Notes: generated by a model from the letters alone, not told the origin. A DNA stretch of 42,532 nt from Rhizophagus sp. LPA8_4_AMF (GCA_021464525.1 JADRCO010000217.1:1-42532), one strand, 5' to 3'; positions 23,894-36,042 are shown, counted from the first letter of the stretch. A program made the numbers and translations.

Positions 23894-25424
23894 ATGTCAT
23901 CGCAATTTTTTCCGAAATTAAGTCAAAATTATATTGAGCTATTAAATGATGATGAATACTATGATGTTACAATTGAAGCTGGTGAAGATCCTAATGTAAA
24001 TATCTTTCGTGCACATATGAATATTTTATGTTACCGTTCTCCATATTTACGACGAGCTTTAGCCTCCAATAATAAAAGGAATAATGATAATACCTTAGCT
24101 CATATTAAGTTACCAAATATATCACCGGAAATCCTAAAAATTATTTTGAAGTAAGTTATAATATAATATGATGTAATTAATTTATAAATTTTTAATATTT
24201 TAATTTGCAATCTTTTTAAATTTATAATATGCTAGATATATTTATGGTGGTATTCTTTCGTTAGATGAACAAGAAACTTCAGATATTTTAAAAGTTTTGA
24301 TAGCTGCAGATGAGTTACTACTTCAAGAAATAGTTGAATATTTACAAAATTATTTAATTGAATATAAGTCAGAATGGATAGAGCAACATTTTGAACTTGT
24401 TCATCAAACAAGTTTTCAACGTAATAATCTTTTGAAAATTCAACAATTTTGTACAAATTTAATGGCTAAATATCCAGAAAAAATATTTAAATCATTTGAT
24501 TTTACTTCACTTCCCGAAAAATCTTTAATCTTACTTATTAAGAGAAATGATTTACAAATGAATGAAATTGAAGTTTGGGAGCATGTATTAAAATGGGGTC
24601 TTGCACAAAATCCTACTCTCATTCCAGATCCTGACACTTGGACTGATGATGATTTTAAAACAATGGAAAATACTTTAAAGCATTGTTTACCTTTAATTAG
24701 ATTTTTCAGTTTATCATCTAAAGAATTTTTGCAAAAAATTCATCCTTATAAAAAACTTTTAAAGCATCAACTTTATGAGGATTTATTAAATTCCTATTTG
24801 GATCCTAATTATGAACCAAAAGATAATATTTCATTTCCTAGAAATATTAAAGTTGATGGAATTATTGATTCAAAGATTGTTAATCTAAGTATTGTTTCAA
24901 CTATTTCAAGATGGATTGATAAAGTTGAAATTAATGATAAATTTTCTCAACTAAGAGAATTATATGTGCCATATAAATTTAAATTATTATTAAGAGCAAG
25001 TAAAGATGGTTTTAATCCTGGAACATTCCATACATTATGTGATGATAAAGCATATACTGTTACATTTGTTAAAATAAAAGGGACAGAAGAAATTTTAGGT
25101 GGATATAATCCTTCAATATTCATATCTTCTGATTCTTGGGGAAAAACTAAGGATAGTTTTATATTTTCCTTTAAAAATACTTATAGTTTTAAAGGTTCAA
25201 TTATTAGTAAAGTAAATGATATGGATTGTGCAATAAATAATCATCATGAACATGGTCCAGGTTTTGGAAATGATCTTATATTAGATGAAGCCAAAGGATC
25301 AGTTACAGGTATTAATACAATAATTTGTAAAAAAGAATATTATGAAAAAAAAATAAGTGATACTAAAGAAGAATTTGCAATAGAAGATTATGAAGTATTT
25401 CAAATTATCAAAAGAAAAAAATAG
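23894..25424 (+). CDS. BTB-BACK-TLDc protein
   Basis: The two-exon gene (23894-24150, 24236-25424; donor GTAAGT, acceptor CTAG) encodes 481 aa. Residues about 10-105 form the BTB domain (LSQNYIELLNDDEYYDVTIE; FRAHMNILCYRSPYLRRAL). Then comes a BACK-like helical region (EVWEHVLKWGLAQNP) and a C-terminal TLDc domain (about 310-480) with SKDGFNPGTFHTLCDDK, EILGGYNPSIF and GPGFGNDL. BTB proteins usually act as Cullin-3 substrate adaptors, and this domain order is one of the largest expanded families in Rhizophagus. The protein looks complete, and neither a lesion nor an unusual start is seen. Confidence 0.9.
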
Positions 25425-27800
25425 TATCTTATATCAAGTAAATGAATGTATTAATTTTTATTACTTTTATGAATAATATAATAAAGAAATAAATAATTAA
25501 ATTTGAATTTGTTTTTGTTTTTGTGATCTAATAATTAAAAGTAGGTTTTCGATTTGTTTGATATTATAAATTAGTAGTTTAGTAATTATACTTTAGAGTT
25601 AAATCATATCATATACCTTCCTAATGTGTTTATCCGATTTTTTAAATCATATAAATTATACATTTGTTACTACGATTTCTTTGTGGATATTAACAGCAAA
25701 TTTTTACCTGATTTTCATCATAAATTCTGCAGAACAGTAATACAGTATAATGAACATGCACAATAAACCGAATTACCTTAAATCTTAGTAAAAGATCTTT
25801 ACAAAAATGAATCAGAATAAATATAAAGATAAGAGTTAATCCGTATTATTTTATTTTAATTTTTATTTTAATTCACTATAAATTAAATTTATACTTCGTA
25901 ATAGATAAATGGAATTTTTAAACTTTGGTAAAATTAAAACTGAAATTCTAGATATGGAACTATACTATTTAAACACATCATCTTACAGGTTTTTGGCCAA
26001 AATATGAATAAGAATAAGAATAATTGGGTTATTATTTTATTGGTCTAAATAAGATTTTGATAATAAATTACATCTTAATCTTCGTATCCACCTCTAGAAG
26101 GCGTAGAAGCATAAATAGCAAGATCACCACCCAAACGAAATCTATTGCTTTGATATATTGCATATTCTATAATAACTAATACCTACATTTTTAAAATTAT
26201 TCTGGTTTTTTGAAAGAAAATATAATACAATCTTTAATTTAATTTAACACTAGTGATAGATTTAATTAGCTATAAAATGAGATCAAAGAAATAGTATGAT
26301 GCAGAAACTTGGATTAATTTAGATATTACTGAAAATATTATGAAAATTCATTTGAACTATCATTGCCAATAATTCAAAGATATTAATAAAAGTATACAAT
26401 TAAATTCAATGACTAATAAACAATTAAAACTTACATTGCATTGCATGACTTATTTATTTTGTATCCTTTCGGTTTCACAAAGTCACAAGTAAGGACAATA
26501 ACAGTCTTCTTGCTCATCCGTTAATTTTCACACCATAAATTTAATAATTCTCTCACTTCTATTTTATAGATACCATCGTCGTCATCAACACGTCTTATTG
26601 GAAAAATGGGGATATTGATTTAATAGACTGCGTGAGTGATGAAATTTGTATAAAATAACGATCCCATGCATAAACGTCTTGTTCTTGTATGCAACTATCT
26701 GCTTCCTGAAGTAATCAGCCTTTGTCATATGATCCACAGAAATACGTGCTATACAGTATAATGAACAATATAAGTTGATTATTGAAACAAATCTATAAAT
26801 TTTTTACATATCTCATACTTGGATTTTCGTCATCTTATGCAATTTGTTCTCTCTTTGTAGAGTTGGTTGCAATATAAAAATTTTTCTAAGCCTTCAACTT
26901 TTACAGATGCTAAAACCATTTGTATTTCCTGATAAACAGGTAATACTTTCTTTCACTTAATCAAGACAAGAAGAGTATAATCCGAGACGTAACGCGGAAT
27001 AATTTTATCCGATAGGTGCAAATTGTTCACGATTCGAAGAAGGAAGATACCAGATTTCTCAAAGTAATGCAAAAATTATTTGTCATTTGAACTTCCTTTG
27101 AGAGAATTGAAAGTACATACTTCAATAATTGAATATGGAATGTAAGATATGTAGATAAATCTGTGATGAACTAAAAAAAGGAAATTTCATGTAAAATTAT
27201 GTAACAATAAATTGCAAACTTCAAGTAATTACCCTTGGATTTATACATCTTGACTCTTTTAAAGTACTTGATATAATTCGGTGTTAAAAGAATTCATATA
27301 GAAGCAAAGATATTTAAACTCGACTATATCAATGACCGAGCAAAGTATATCGGAAAGCCTATTCATAATTTTTAGGAAATCCTTGTGGTATTGCAAGTTT
27401 CAAATTGTCAAATAAACCAATAAATTTCTTGTTGTTAAAGATGTACTTTATTTGAATGTTGCTAATGTGTGTGAACGAGAAGTGAAATAATTCCAAAACT
27501 TTGGTCATAGCCGTAATGTAGAAGCCCTGTTTATTGTGGAGATAAATAGGAAAACTTGTATTATAATTTCAAGCTGACTTGCTTTCGTGTTTACAACTCT
27601 CGCGGTTACTTTACATAGTCGACTAATTTTCGTCAAGGTATTGTGTTCAAAACTTTTATTTATTGATCGATAAGATTTGATATTTCCAAATGAAGAAAGA
27701 ATTTTGTCGATTCTTTCATCTGTATAAATTGTTGGTATAAATTGGTTTTAACCTAATAAAATTTACTCTTCTCCGAAATTCAGAGAGTTTTTTGTAATTT
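25425..27800. other. Gene-poor stretch with coding-like scraps
   Basis: No intact gene is visible. On the reverse strand, a coding-like end reads FRLGGDLAIYASTPSRGGYE and a stop (about 26164-26078). Further scraps on that strand read DDDDGIYKIEVRELLNLWCE (about 26590-26525) and QEQDVYAWDRYFIQISS (about 26695-26640), separated by stops. They may be leftovers of one decayed gene, which I cannot identify. Confidence 0.35.
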
Positions 27801-27826
27801 TAAGGGTTCGTTTAGTTAAATATAGA

Positions 27827-27893
27827 GGTGCAGCCTTAATGACGTGACGTAAAACTTAGCGACGTATGTAGGACGTAACCCTAAGGCTGCACC
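27827..27893. mobile_element. Small inverted-repeat element (GGTGCAGCCTTA arms)
   Basis: GGTGCAGCCTTA (27827-27838) and TAAGGCTGCACC (27882-27893) are perfect 12-bp inverted arms, and GTTAAATATA/CTTAACT outside them extend the symmetry imperfectly. The 43-bp interior has several ACGT words and no coding frame. It looks like a miniature transposon about 200 bp before the glycine decarboxylase relic. Confidence 0.5.
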
Positions 27894-28079
27894 CTTAACT
27901 ACGATTTCAAATATTGAGATCTCCATAAAATTATACACATGTTTTATCGAGGACTCTTTATCGAGGTGGATTTGAACTATTACAACACGATTTATAATAC
28001 TTCAGCACATCAATTAATATTTGATAATGAAATGCAAGGACATTACGAAAATTTCATCAACTCCTTAAGATATGATTTC

Positions 28080-29785
28080 TTCGAAGGCATAATAGATCAT
28101 CTGATGCTGAGATAGTAATGCTTGCTTGAAGATATAAGTGTTAAAGAAAAAATAGTTCCTGTTAATGTTCAATATGCAAAGGCTTTGGCTTTAGAAAGTT
28201 TATATAGGCAAATTAGATTGTATTTAGTAATCTCCGGGATGGCAATGCACGAATATTTATTATTTAATCTATTCTAATACTGCGCAACTGAAAGAATTTC
28301 GCGAAAGAAGTGACTTTCATCGGCCGGGAAGTGAGATGCAAGTAAAGAATCAAAAATGGAACTTATATTTGTGAACGTGTTTCTCTAAGGTTGGTCCGTT
28401 AATGATTTATACTTAAATTATCCAGTCAAATAAATATGGTATTAATTATTATTACGAATCTTTTAGGTAATTGGAATCATTACTGAACTTTTAAACTATG
28501 GTCATGGACCTCACTTGCATGGATCTCGTTAATGATTTCTGATGTAGAAGCCATACTGATTTTTCTGCAAAGAAACACTTTTGTTGTGAATGAAAAGTGT
28601 CATCTCAAACTATTGTACGTCTTCAGATACGTTTCGAAGAATTTAGGATTTATGTAGTAGTAGGAGGCACAAACATAAAATGGTTTAGCTTGTGTTTTAT
28701 TTCAGGTAATTTCATTATTTAATTATTATATTTAATATTATTTAGTACCCACTATTCTGACATTCTGCTAAAATTCATTCCTTAGGTGGCGATTTGATGG
28801 CACTAACTTTATTAGCACAACATGGAAAATGACATGCTGATATTGTCGTAGGCAATAGTCAGCGTTTTGGGGTTCAATTAGGTTATGGCGGCCCACGTGC
28901 TGCATTTTTTACTTGATTAGTTGGAATGCATTTGGAAATAAGACTTATCTTTGCTGTTACATACCAGAACAATATATTAAATGAGAGAAGATACTAATAA
29001 CATATACTTCACAAGCGCTCTTGGCTAATATGACTGCTATTGTATGTCATGAGCCAGAGGTATCTTAAGAATTAAATTTTTAAGACGTAATTGATCATAT
29101 TTCCTTATAGTAGAAAAGGGGATAGCCATTTAACTAGTGCATTAACGGGAAAAATTAAAAAGATGAATATTCAAACACTCTTTGATACATCGGATGTTCA
29201 TATTAAAGGAAGCGATGATGATACCATTCGAAAAGCAATATCAAGTCACTAAAAATCAACTATTCCCTCAAATCACAATTTAAAGATACTTATCAATTGA
29301 TTAAGAGAACTTTCATTAACTCATTCTATGATACCTTTAGGTAGTTGCATTATGAAAATTTATGCTATTAGAGATAATCTCAATAATGGGACTCGAAATA
29401 CGATACAAAATTTTAATTAAAATTTAATTTTAATCAATGAAAAGAGATATATTTACTTTAAGTAGATTAATGATCGAACAAATTTTTAGGAACTTGAGCT
29501 GTTGAGCAAGACCATATTTAATGTATAAATTGGTTGAGCGTTCGGAATTTTAGTTGATAAATTTTCGATTGGAGATATTGGAAAACCGGAGTTGATCCAC
29601 AATTTTTAAATTTGAGAGATCTATGATAATGATGATTCCGTTATAGCGGGATTCTGAAGCTCAGGAAAATATACAGGATTATATATTATCGAAGCAAATC
29701 ATATATCAAGGTGGTAATACAGGTATGAAAGTTGTACCTGTTAAATGAGAGACAGTAATCTTAATATTAAAGATCTGGAAAGCTA
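28080..29785 (+). pseudogene. Decayed glycine decarboxylase P-protein gene (GCV2-like)
   Basis: An intact gene of this family encodes the PLP-dependent mitochondrial glycine dehydrogenase (about 950-1000 aa). Here only fragments remain, in the right order on the plus strand but in changing frames with many stops: SSDAEIVMLA (28096-28125), ELLNY then VMDLTCMDLVND (28479-28538), EKCH and TIVRLQIR (about 28591-28630), GDLMALTLLAQHGK then ADIVVGNSQRFGVQLGYGGP (about 28788-28895), ALLANMTAIV (about 29014-29045), LFDTSDVHIKGSDDD (29178-29222), ELSLTHSMIPLGSC (29309-29350), KYTGLYIIEANH (29668-29705) and TGMKVVPVK (29720-29747). Two stretches between fragments look like old introns. Nothing here could be translated as a whole. 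Confidence 0.8.
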
Positions 29786-31860
29786 CAAAATATATAGACA
29801 GATTTTGCAACGTTTGGTTACTTATTTTCAATATTTGGCGATTTTTGAAAATGAAGCTGTAAAAGTAATTCATCAAAGTGAAGTATACCAGCCGGTATAG
29901 GAGTCATCTGAATTTACACAATTATTCTGATACATACCGCTTTTTATAATTTTTTATTTTTTTTTTTTTTTTTAGTATACTTCACGGTGGAGATAGACCG
30001 ACCTATAGCCGTGTTAGTAGTATTCATATTTTTATTTTTATTCTATTAATGTCTATTAATAAATATATAAAATTTGGTCTCTTATTTATTAGTAAATTGC
30101 ACATCTTGGTTGTGAAGTTTGGAAGGGATAAATGTATTACATCTTTTAGTTCATCAGATATTTTATCAATTTTTTGGATATATATAGAGTTGGTTATTTA
30201 TTCCTTATCAATTTTAAAAAAATATTATTTTCGGATAGCATACTTCTAATTCAATTATTGAATTATTGATAAAATTTTATATACCAAACGTGTGCTCATG
30301 AATTTATTATGCCAGACAATTCAAAAAAAAACATTGAAGCTATAGAGGTAAATCAGGTAATTAAAAAAAAAAATTTATTATTTTTGTTTTTGGGGGTTAA
30401 AAAAAACTTATTTTTATTTTTTACTTTTTTTTTGGATTTAAAATAATTTTTATGGATTCAGACAGTTGCAAATATATTTATGGTAGAATCTACAGAGTCA
30501 GAATCAAAAGTAAAATTTGATAGATTAATAGAATCGGTGATGTTCAGAAAAGAAATAGGATTATTAACAGCCAAAAGGATTAAATCTTTACATATTATTA
30601 AGAACGTTAAAAATAGCGCAGCTTTTTTGCTGAATTATTAAATTCGTAAAATTTAAACCTTAATTGAAAGACAATAAGTTTAATCCAGATTATTATTATT
30701 ATTATTAACACAAAAAAAATGTAATACTGCTATTGAATTGAATTCTTCATAAGGGGGTTATTAATAAAGTGTTTTTCTGGTAATATTTCAGCTTTATAAA
30801 AATATTCTGAAATAATTCCTAATGATCCTGTCTTGTTACTTTTAGTAAATTTTTTATAAAATAATGCCGCCTGATTAGTATGTGGAACGAAGAGAAGGTT
30901 CAGGAATAGAAAGAACAAAAGCATCGCGTTTATTATAAAATCAGGTAATCAATCATTGATGATTGGTCTAAAAATTACGAGTCAGGTATTGATAATTCGC
31001 AGAATCTTGAATCCACTAAATAAGCCTAGATAAAGTAGTTAATTATCTAATGAATCACAAGTATATTACAATAACGCGTCATATCTTAAAATATCAAGGA
31101 AAGAATTGCATCGTGGAAACCATCATTACTGATGTATTATATAATTTACACAATAGATTTTATCGCATTTATTGTCAATAACTGTTTTAATTGTTACTAA
31201 AACATCATGTAATGATTAATAATTATAGTATTTAAAGTAATATTATTGCTCGTTGATCAAACAAATTATTCTCGGATATTTTGTTTAAATTAAAATTTGG
31301 CGTACGTAAACAAGTATGATATCCCAATGACTTTTCAGATTATTTTGTTAGCGATAATTTGTTAATAATAAATTCTTAATGATTTAAGTAAACTTATATG
31401 ATAATCTATAAACAATCAATCATAACAATATTAAATAAGATTGAATTGTTATAAAAAAAATGGCATTTAAAAAGCGAAACCTTAAAATCTATTTTACCTT
31501 TCAAAGGACTAAATAAATTAACAAATAAAAATCGAGCAAAATGTCGCTTATTGCGTAGAAATTTTCTGAAAAATTATTATAGCATTAGCTTATAAAGCGA
31601 TCGTAAAAAGAATGAAATTACTACTTACAGGTATTATTGTTACACCTAAGTCTTTGTAGTGTCGGGTGAATCCTAGCATGTAAAAAATTAAATAAATTGA
31701 TCTTGAACTGTTAAGTTTCAAAAGTACTTTTTATCAGTATCTCATGATTTTCCGGAAAAACTTCATTAAGTCATATGATAAATTGTTACACAGCAGACAT
31801 TTAAAATAAAATTGACCGTACGGTCTCACGCAAACATTCTTTACTTTTTTTTGAAAAAAA
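29786..31860. other. Gene-poor stretch with one small candidate gene
   Basis: Apart from the candidate at 30309-30641 I see no gene. There is a poly-T tract at about 29949-29974, a CACGG/CCGTG stem at about 29984-30014, and a reverse-strand frame at 30730-30924 whose product resembles no family I know. Confidence 0.5.
30309..30641 (+). CDS. Possible small two-exon gene, unknown
   Basis: I do not recognise it. Exon 1 (30309-30356, MPDNSKKNIEAIEVNQ) ends at GTAATT. A 105-nt intron rich in T and ending TTCAG leads to exon 2 (30462-30641), in phase 0. The product is 75 aa, charged and helical, with RLIESVMFRKEIGLLTAKRI near the end and no signal peptide or membrane segment. Clean junctions and phase support it, but short frames arise by chance in DNA this AT-rich, and it lies amid decayed sequence. 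Confidence 0.3.
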
Positions 31861-33339
31861 ATGTCATTCCAATTTCCAAGTGATTGCTTAAATGAGATTT
31901 TTGAATACTTAGAAGATGATAAAATTTCTTTACATTCATGTCTGTTAGTTAATCGACTTTGGTGTAAGACTTCTGTTAGAATTTTATGGAGAAACGTGTG
32001 GAATTTTAAATACTCCGTTCCTTGTTCTAAACGGTTAAGAATAGAAAAAGCAATTCTTAATACATTAATTTCTTGCCTTCCCAAAGAATCAAAAGAACTT
32101 TTGCATAGGAATGAAACAATTTTACCAATTACTTCAAAACTACCTCTATTTAATTATGCAGCATTTTGCAGAGTTCTTTCAATTTGTGAGATTGGACGAA
32201 TAATTGATAATGTCCATAAATTTGAATCACCTGTTACTTCATTAAATTTAAAGGAAGGAAATTATTTGTTCGTAAGAGAAATAGTCAAAATGTTCATGAA
32301 TCAAATTACTTCCTTAAAAAAATTAACTTATTATTTAATTACATTTGTGAGTACCCCAAATGATCTATGTTTCCCCGAAACAAAAAATTATTTAAAAGAA
32401 CTTTCAGAATTACGCTGTAGTTCAAGTATTCATTCCGAATTTTTTTATCAACTGTCACAAATAAGTCATAATTTACGATCACTTACTATAGAATTTGTAA
32501 GTGACGTTTCAGATGAATTAAAACGATTAATTCTTTTACAAAATAATTTAATAAATTTAAATTTATTGGCTTATGAAGGGAATGATTGGAAAAATATCAT
32601 TCCTGCTTTAGCAAAACATTCTAATACGTTAAAAAAATTACATCTTTATAGTAATAATAACGATTTACCTCTCTCATTTATTGCCCTGTTCTCTAATTTA
32701 CAAGATATTAGATTTTCATTCTTCGGTGGAACTTTTGATACTCATTATTTTGAAGATTTCAACAATTTACAAAACGTTATATTTACTGGATTGAAAACGT
32801 TAAAGTTTTGTTTCAATTGTCCGAAACCCGAGTACATAATAAGATTTTTAGAAAACAACGGAAAAAATCTTAGAGAAATCTACGTAGGACAAAATAATAA
32901 ACATTTGAATTTGTGTATACCAAAATTTTGTCCAAATCTTAGAAGTCTTCTTGTAATATTTAATAGTAATGAATTAGACACATTAATAACGATACTTAAT
33001 CGTTGTAAAGATTTAGAAAATATTGAAATCTGGTGCGGAAAGAGATTTTTAAATGAAAAAGAAGTATTAGATGTTATAGTAAAATATTCACAAAAAAACT
33101 TTTGTAAATTAAAAATAAATAATGATTCACCATCAGAATTATCTCCAAATGACTTGGAAACGTTTTTTATTGAATGGAAAAATAGGAAACCAAATAGAAT
33201 ATTTACTTTAATAACTAATAAGAACAATTATAATGGTTTAGAATTAGATAAAAATATCATTAGAATAATTAAAAAATATGAAGATTTAGGTATAGTTAGA
33301 ACCAAGGAACTTTGCGACGAGGAGGATGAGAACTATTAA
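31861..33339 (+). CDS. F-box/LRR-type protein
   Basis: A single uninterrupted frame encodes 492 aa. The N-terminus FPSDCLNEIFEYLEDD, then HSCLLVNRLWCKTSVRILWR (residues 5-45), is a classic fungal F-box, which binds Skp1 in SCF ubiquitin ligases. The rest is a run of diverged leucine-rich units (LRSLTIEF, LINLNLLAYEG, LKKLHLY, LQDIRFSF, LKTLKFCF, LREIYVG, LRSLLVIF, LENIEIW) that would form the substrate-binding part. The ending CDEEDENY is acidic. Large families of such single-exon F-box genes are typical of Rhizophagus. The ATG follows a T/A-rich leader directly and no upstream in-frame start improves the fit. Confidence 0.9.
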   Translation: MSFQFPSDCLNEIFEYLEDDKISLHSCLLVNRLWCKTSVRILWRNVWNFKYSVPCSKRLRIEKAILNTLISCLPKESKELLHRNETILPITSKLPLFNYAAFCRVLSICEIGRIIDNVHKFESPVTSLNLKEGNYLFVREIVKMFMNQITSLKKLTYYLITFVSTPNDLCFPETKNYLKELSELRCSSSIHSEFFYQLSQISHNLRSLTIEFVSDVSDELKRLILLQNNLINLNLLAYEGNDWKNIIPALAKHSNTLKKLHLYSNNNDLPLSFIALFSNLQDIRFSFFGGTFDTHYFEDFNNLQNVIFTGLKTLKFCFNCPKPEYIIRFLENNGKNLREIYVGQNNKHLNLCIPKFCPNLRSLLVIFNSNELDTLITILNRCKDLENIEIWCGKRFLNEKEVLDVIVKYSQKNFCKLKINNDSPSELSPNDLETFFIEWKNRKPNRIFTLITNKNNYNGLELDKNIIRIIKKYEDLGIVRTKELCDEEDENY

Positions 33340-34140
33340 ATATTATTCATCGATAATTATTAATTAAATGTATATATTTGACATTTATTCACAATATAAA
33401 CATTGTATTATAACATACAGTATTTTGATTCAACCAAATAGTATCGTCTGAATTATATTTCCTTTTTACATTTTTATTTTTCATAAGCAAAGTGCTTTAT
33501 TTAATGTAACAATCTAATCAAGAAAACCTGTTAAATTACGTAAACTAATTTGGCTCAAATTGTACGCAAAATGAAATAGTATATTTGAAAAATATTACCT
33601 ATGTGATGCTAATATAGTAAATATACCCGCCTTAGAGTTTAATTTTAATTTAATTTGAATTTTCATAAAGAACTGCAATAATTATATAGCGCAACGTTGA
33701 ATTACGGTAAATAAAATATTAAGTTTGCATGTCGTGATTTTCGATCAATTTAACCTGTAATATTTAAAAAAGTTAATCACATCATAATAATACGGTTAGA
33801 ATTAGATGAAACAAGCATGACTTTTCTTCTATCACGTAATCATAATCAATTTATTTTGAATTCATACAATGTTTGCGATTTATGCTAACGGTAGATTTTT
33901 TAGAAATAATTTATATACTTGTGTATATAGAATAAAATGGTCAAATTTCTTTATGACGGTAAAGAATGAATTGGAACTTGTTTAATATAATTAGAATAAT
34001 ATATTTTTATTGACGTTTCCTTTATTACAAAAAACAAAAAAATTTTACTATTGCTGAGCAAGAAGCACTAACTAAAAAATAATGAACGTATAATCTATGT
34101 GAAACTTCTGATAAAATGATAAAATAATTATAACCTAAAT
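33340..34140. other. Intergenic stretch, no feature seen
   Basis: This AT-rich spacer lies between the F-box gene and the 3' end of the NmrA-like pseudogene. I see no coding frame, RNA gene or repeat. Confidence 0.55.
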
Positions 34141-35190
34141 TTACGCTTGCTTCACAAGAATTTCAATGGTTTCGGTAATAGGTCGAGGAGTAAAGCTGAA
34201 TTTGTCATTGTCAATCTCATCGAATCTCGTAGTCTCCGTAACGAGTGCTCTGATATCATCAGCGGCCGAAGAAACGGGGGTCGATATTGTTTTGGTATCG
34301 ATGTCGAACATCTCTATCTTCGACAACTTCCCACTTCGAATCTTCAGAAACGAATTATAATTGGTTACATTCGTGTTTTAGCTTGAAAAACAAGAGATAT
34401 ACAGTGTACTCACCAGTAATTTCTTCAAACTTTTTAAGGTACTCATTTAATGACAAGGTTGCACCAGCAACATTAATTTGAGCGTTACGAGTCTCTGGTA
34501 TTTTAAGCGATTCAACGGTATACTTGCCAATATCGGGTAAAGAAGTAGTATATAACTTTGTATTGCCATCACCAAAAAACGTAGCTTTCTTGTTCTCAAT
34601 ATTATATCCTATTCAGCAGGAGGTACTCTTGAAATAATCCGGTTTGAATGTACGTGTACTCAAGCCTGCTTTTTTCTAATTCTTCCTGAAATTTGATTTT
34701 ATCGTCCGATACTGGATGAACTCCTGGCCTTAATTATCAAAAAAAAGAAAAGTCGATATAAAGACGCAACAACAAGATTTGAATTGTTATAACACGTAAC
34801 AAAAATGTAATAAAGCAACGCACTTATACGCAAGAGCAAATTCGGATGGGATGAACCTCTTCACTGATACTTCTTTAGCAGCGGCTAACAATGGAGATTG
34901 AATGTTGTAAAAGCCCGTAACAGCTGTTTTTTATTAAAACATACAGCACTGACAAGAACGTTGGTTCCTTTAAGAGCTTTGACAAGTTCATCATTTTGAT
35001 TATAATCCGCATATACAATTTCTGCACCCTTGGAAGCCAACAATTTAGCTTTCTCATTTTCATTTTCTGGTTTTCTTCGAAGAATCTTCACATTATAAGA
35101 TCCATCATTCAAAAATGCCTCAGAGATAGCATAACCTAAAGTACCCGTTCCTCCAGCAATAGTTACGGTTTTGAATTGTGAGTTGCTCAT
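34141..35190 (-). pseudogene. NmrA-like NAD(P)-binding oxidoreductase, copy 1 (broken)
   Basis: An intact relative would be a Rossmann-fold protein of the NmrA/isoflavone-reductase type (about 300 aa). The start, at 35190, reads TVTIAGGTGTLGYAISEAFL, with the dinucleotide-binding GGTGTLG, and runs to NVLVSAV. Then the frame breaks at 34920-34947, where a 5-bp direct repeat flanks 18 bp. Family sequence resumes one frame over as AAAKEVSVKRFIPSEFALAY. A normal intron follows (donor near 34826, acceptor near 34731), then KIKFQEELEKSRLEYTYIQT. A second shift lies at about 34605-34620, before NIENKKATFFGDGNTKLYTT. After another intron, a third shift precedes the final FSFTPRPITETIEILVKQA. Three separate lesions make a functional protein unlikely. 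Confidence 0.75.
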
Positions 35191-35767
35191 GATTAGTTGA
35201 ATTGCTTGAATTTGAGTTTACTTCCCATCAAGCAACACCTAGTATATTTATACACTCGTGAGTTGATTATATGACACGAATGATTAGAAAATGATATGAT
35301 ATAAAATCTTTGTTGAATGAATGATTTGTAAATGACTTGATTAAAAACTTTCGTGAATGATTTAAATGATTTAGAAATGACTTGATTATAACTTAAATGA
35401 ACGGATTAATAATGATTTGTTTTACTATAATTAAGTCATTCTCCATTTTGAAAGTGGAGTTACACCAACCATAGTCGGTTTAAAGTTTAAACCGGCTAAT
35501 CACGTGATGAATTATAATGCACGGCTATTTCTTTCAATTGTCTTCCTCTTCACGTATTCTTTAAATTATTATTGGACAATCTATAATGCTGGTTGAGATT
35601 AAATGAACAATCAAAAAAAACAGGTTGGAACCGGTTTTAAACTCAGGTTAACTAAGTCCATAATACTACTATTGGCAGATTGATATTTTATGAGTATTTT
35701 ATACCGAATACATTCATAAGAATTCCTATGGTCCAGTGAAGAAAGGCCCTGCTATTTACATTTTCTT
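35191..35767. other. Promoter-side stretch with inverted-repeat patch
   Basis: The 5' side of NmrA-like copy 1 has ATGATTTG/ATGACTTG words repeated from about 35279 to 35420. A 19-bp palindrome, CGGTTTAAAGTTTAAACCG, lies at 35476-35494. A reversed relative of its right half (CCGGTTTTAAACT) lies at 35631-35643. Together they may bound a small transposon of about 170 bp, but the ends are imperfect. Confidence 0.35.
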
Positions 35768-35890
35768 TCAGATTTTTTCAATGTCATCTTGATTAAAATC
35801 GTAATCATTAATTTTTGACTCAAGAAAAACAATAACGTCGTCTGATGTCCATTTTTGAGATGATTTATCATCTGGAGGAACACTCGCCAT
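35768..35890 (-). pseudogene. SAM-like domain fragment
   Basis: The reverse strand reads MASVPPDDKSSQKWTSDDVI, then FLESKINDYDFNQDDIEKI, then a stop. The WT.DDVI.FLESK..D.D..QDDIE pattern is the first half of a SAM-like domain that heads many Rhizophagus proteins. The second half, expected to follow directly, is absent. An overlapping reverse frame (36042-35752) adds possible upstream coding sequence (SYNPEKFGGSLYEFEKKDRR). I treat it as a truncated gene fragment. Confidence 0.5.
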
Positions 35891-36042
35891 GTTCCAGTAC
35901 GTTTGAAGACTTTTTTCTTCGAAAGGCTAAAGGTAAATACCAAATTAACCCTTTTCCCACGACGATCTTTTTTTTCAAACTCATACAGCGACCCTCCAAA
36001 TTTTTCCGGGTTATACGACATCGGATTGGTCAGAATATGCAT

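Noticed and set aside
32880..33227. 115-codon reverse frame in the F-box gene
   Set aside because: It mirrors the AT-rich LRR codons of the intact forward gene.
34147..34481. Forward-strand frames across the NmrA-like 3' region
   Set aside because: They are shadows of the reverse-strand family sequence ending FTPRPITETIEILVKQA.
34923..34945. 21-nt micro-intron (GT to AG) in NmrA-like copy 1
   Set aside because: Removing exactly GT to AG leaves the wrong frame, and 21 nt is far below the shortest introns seen here.
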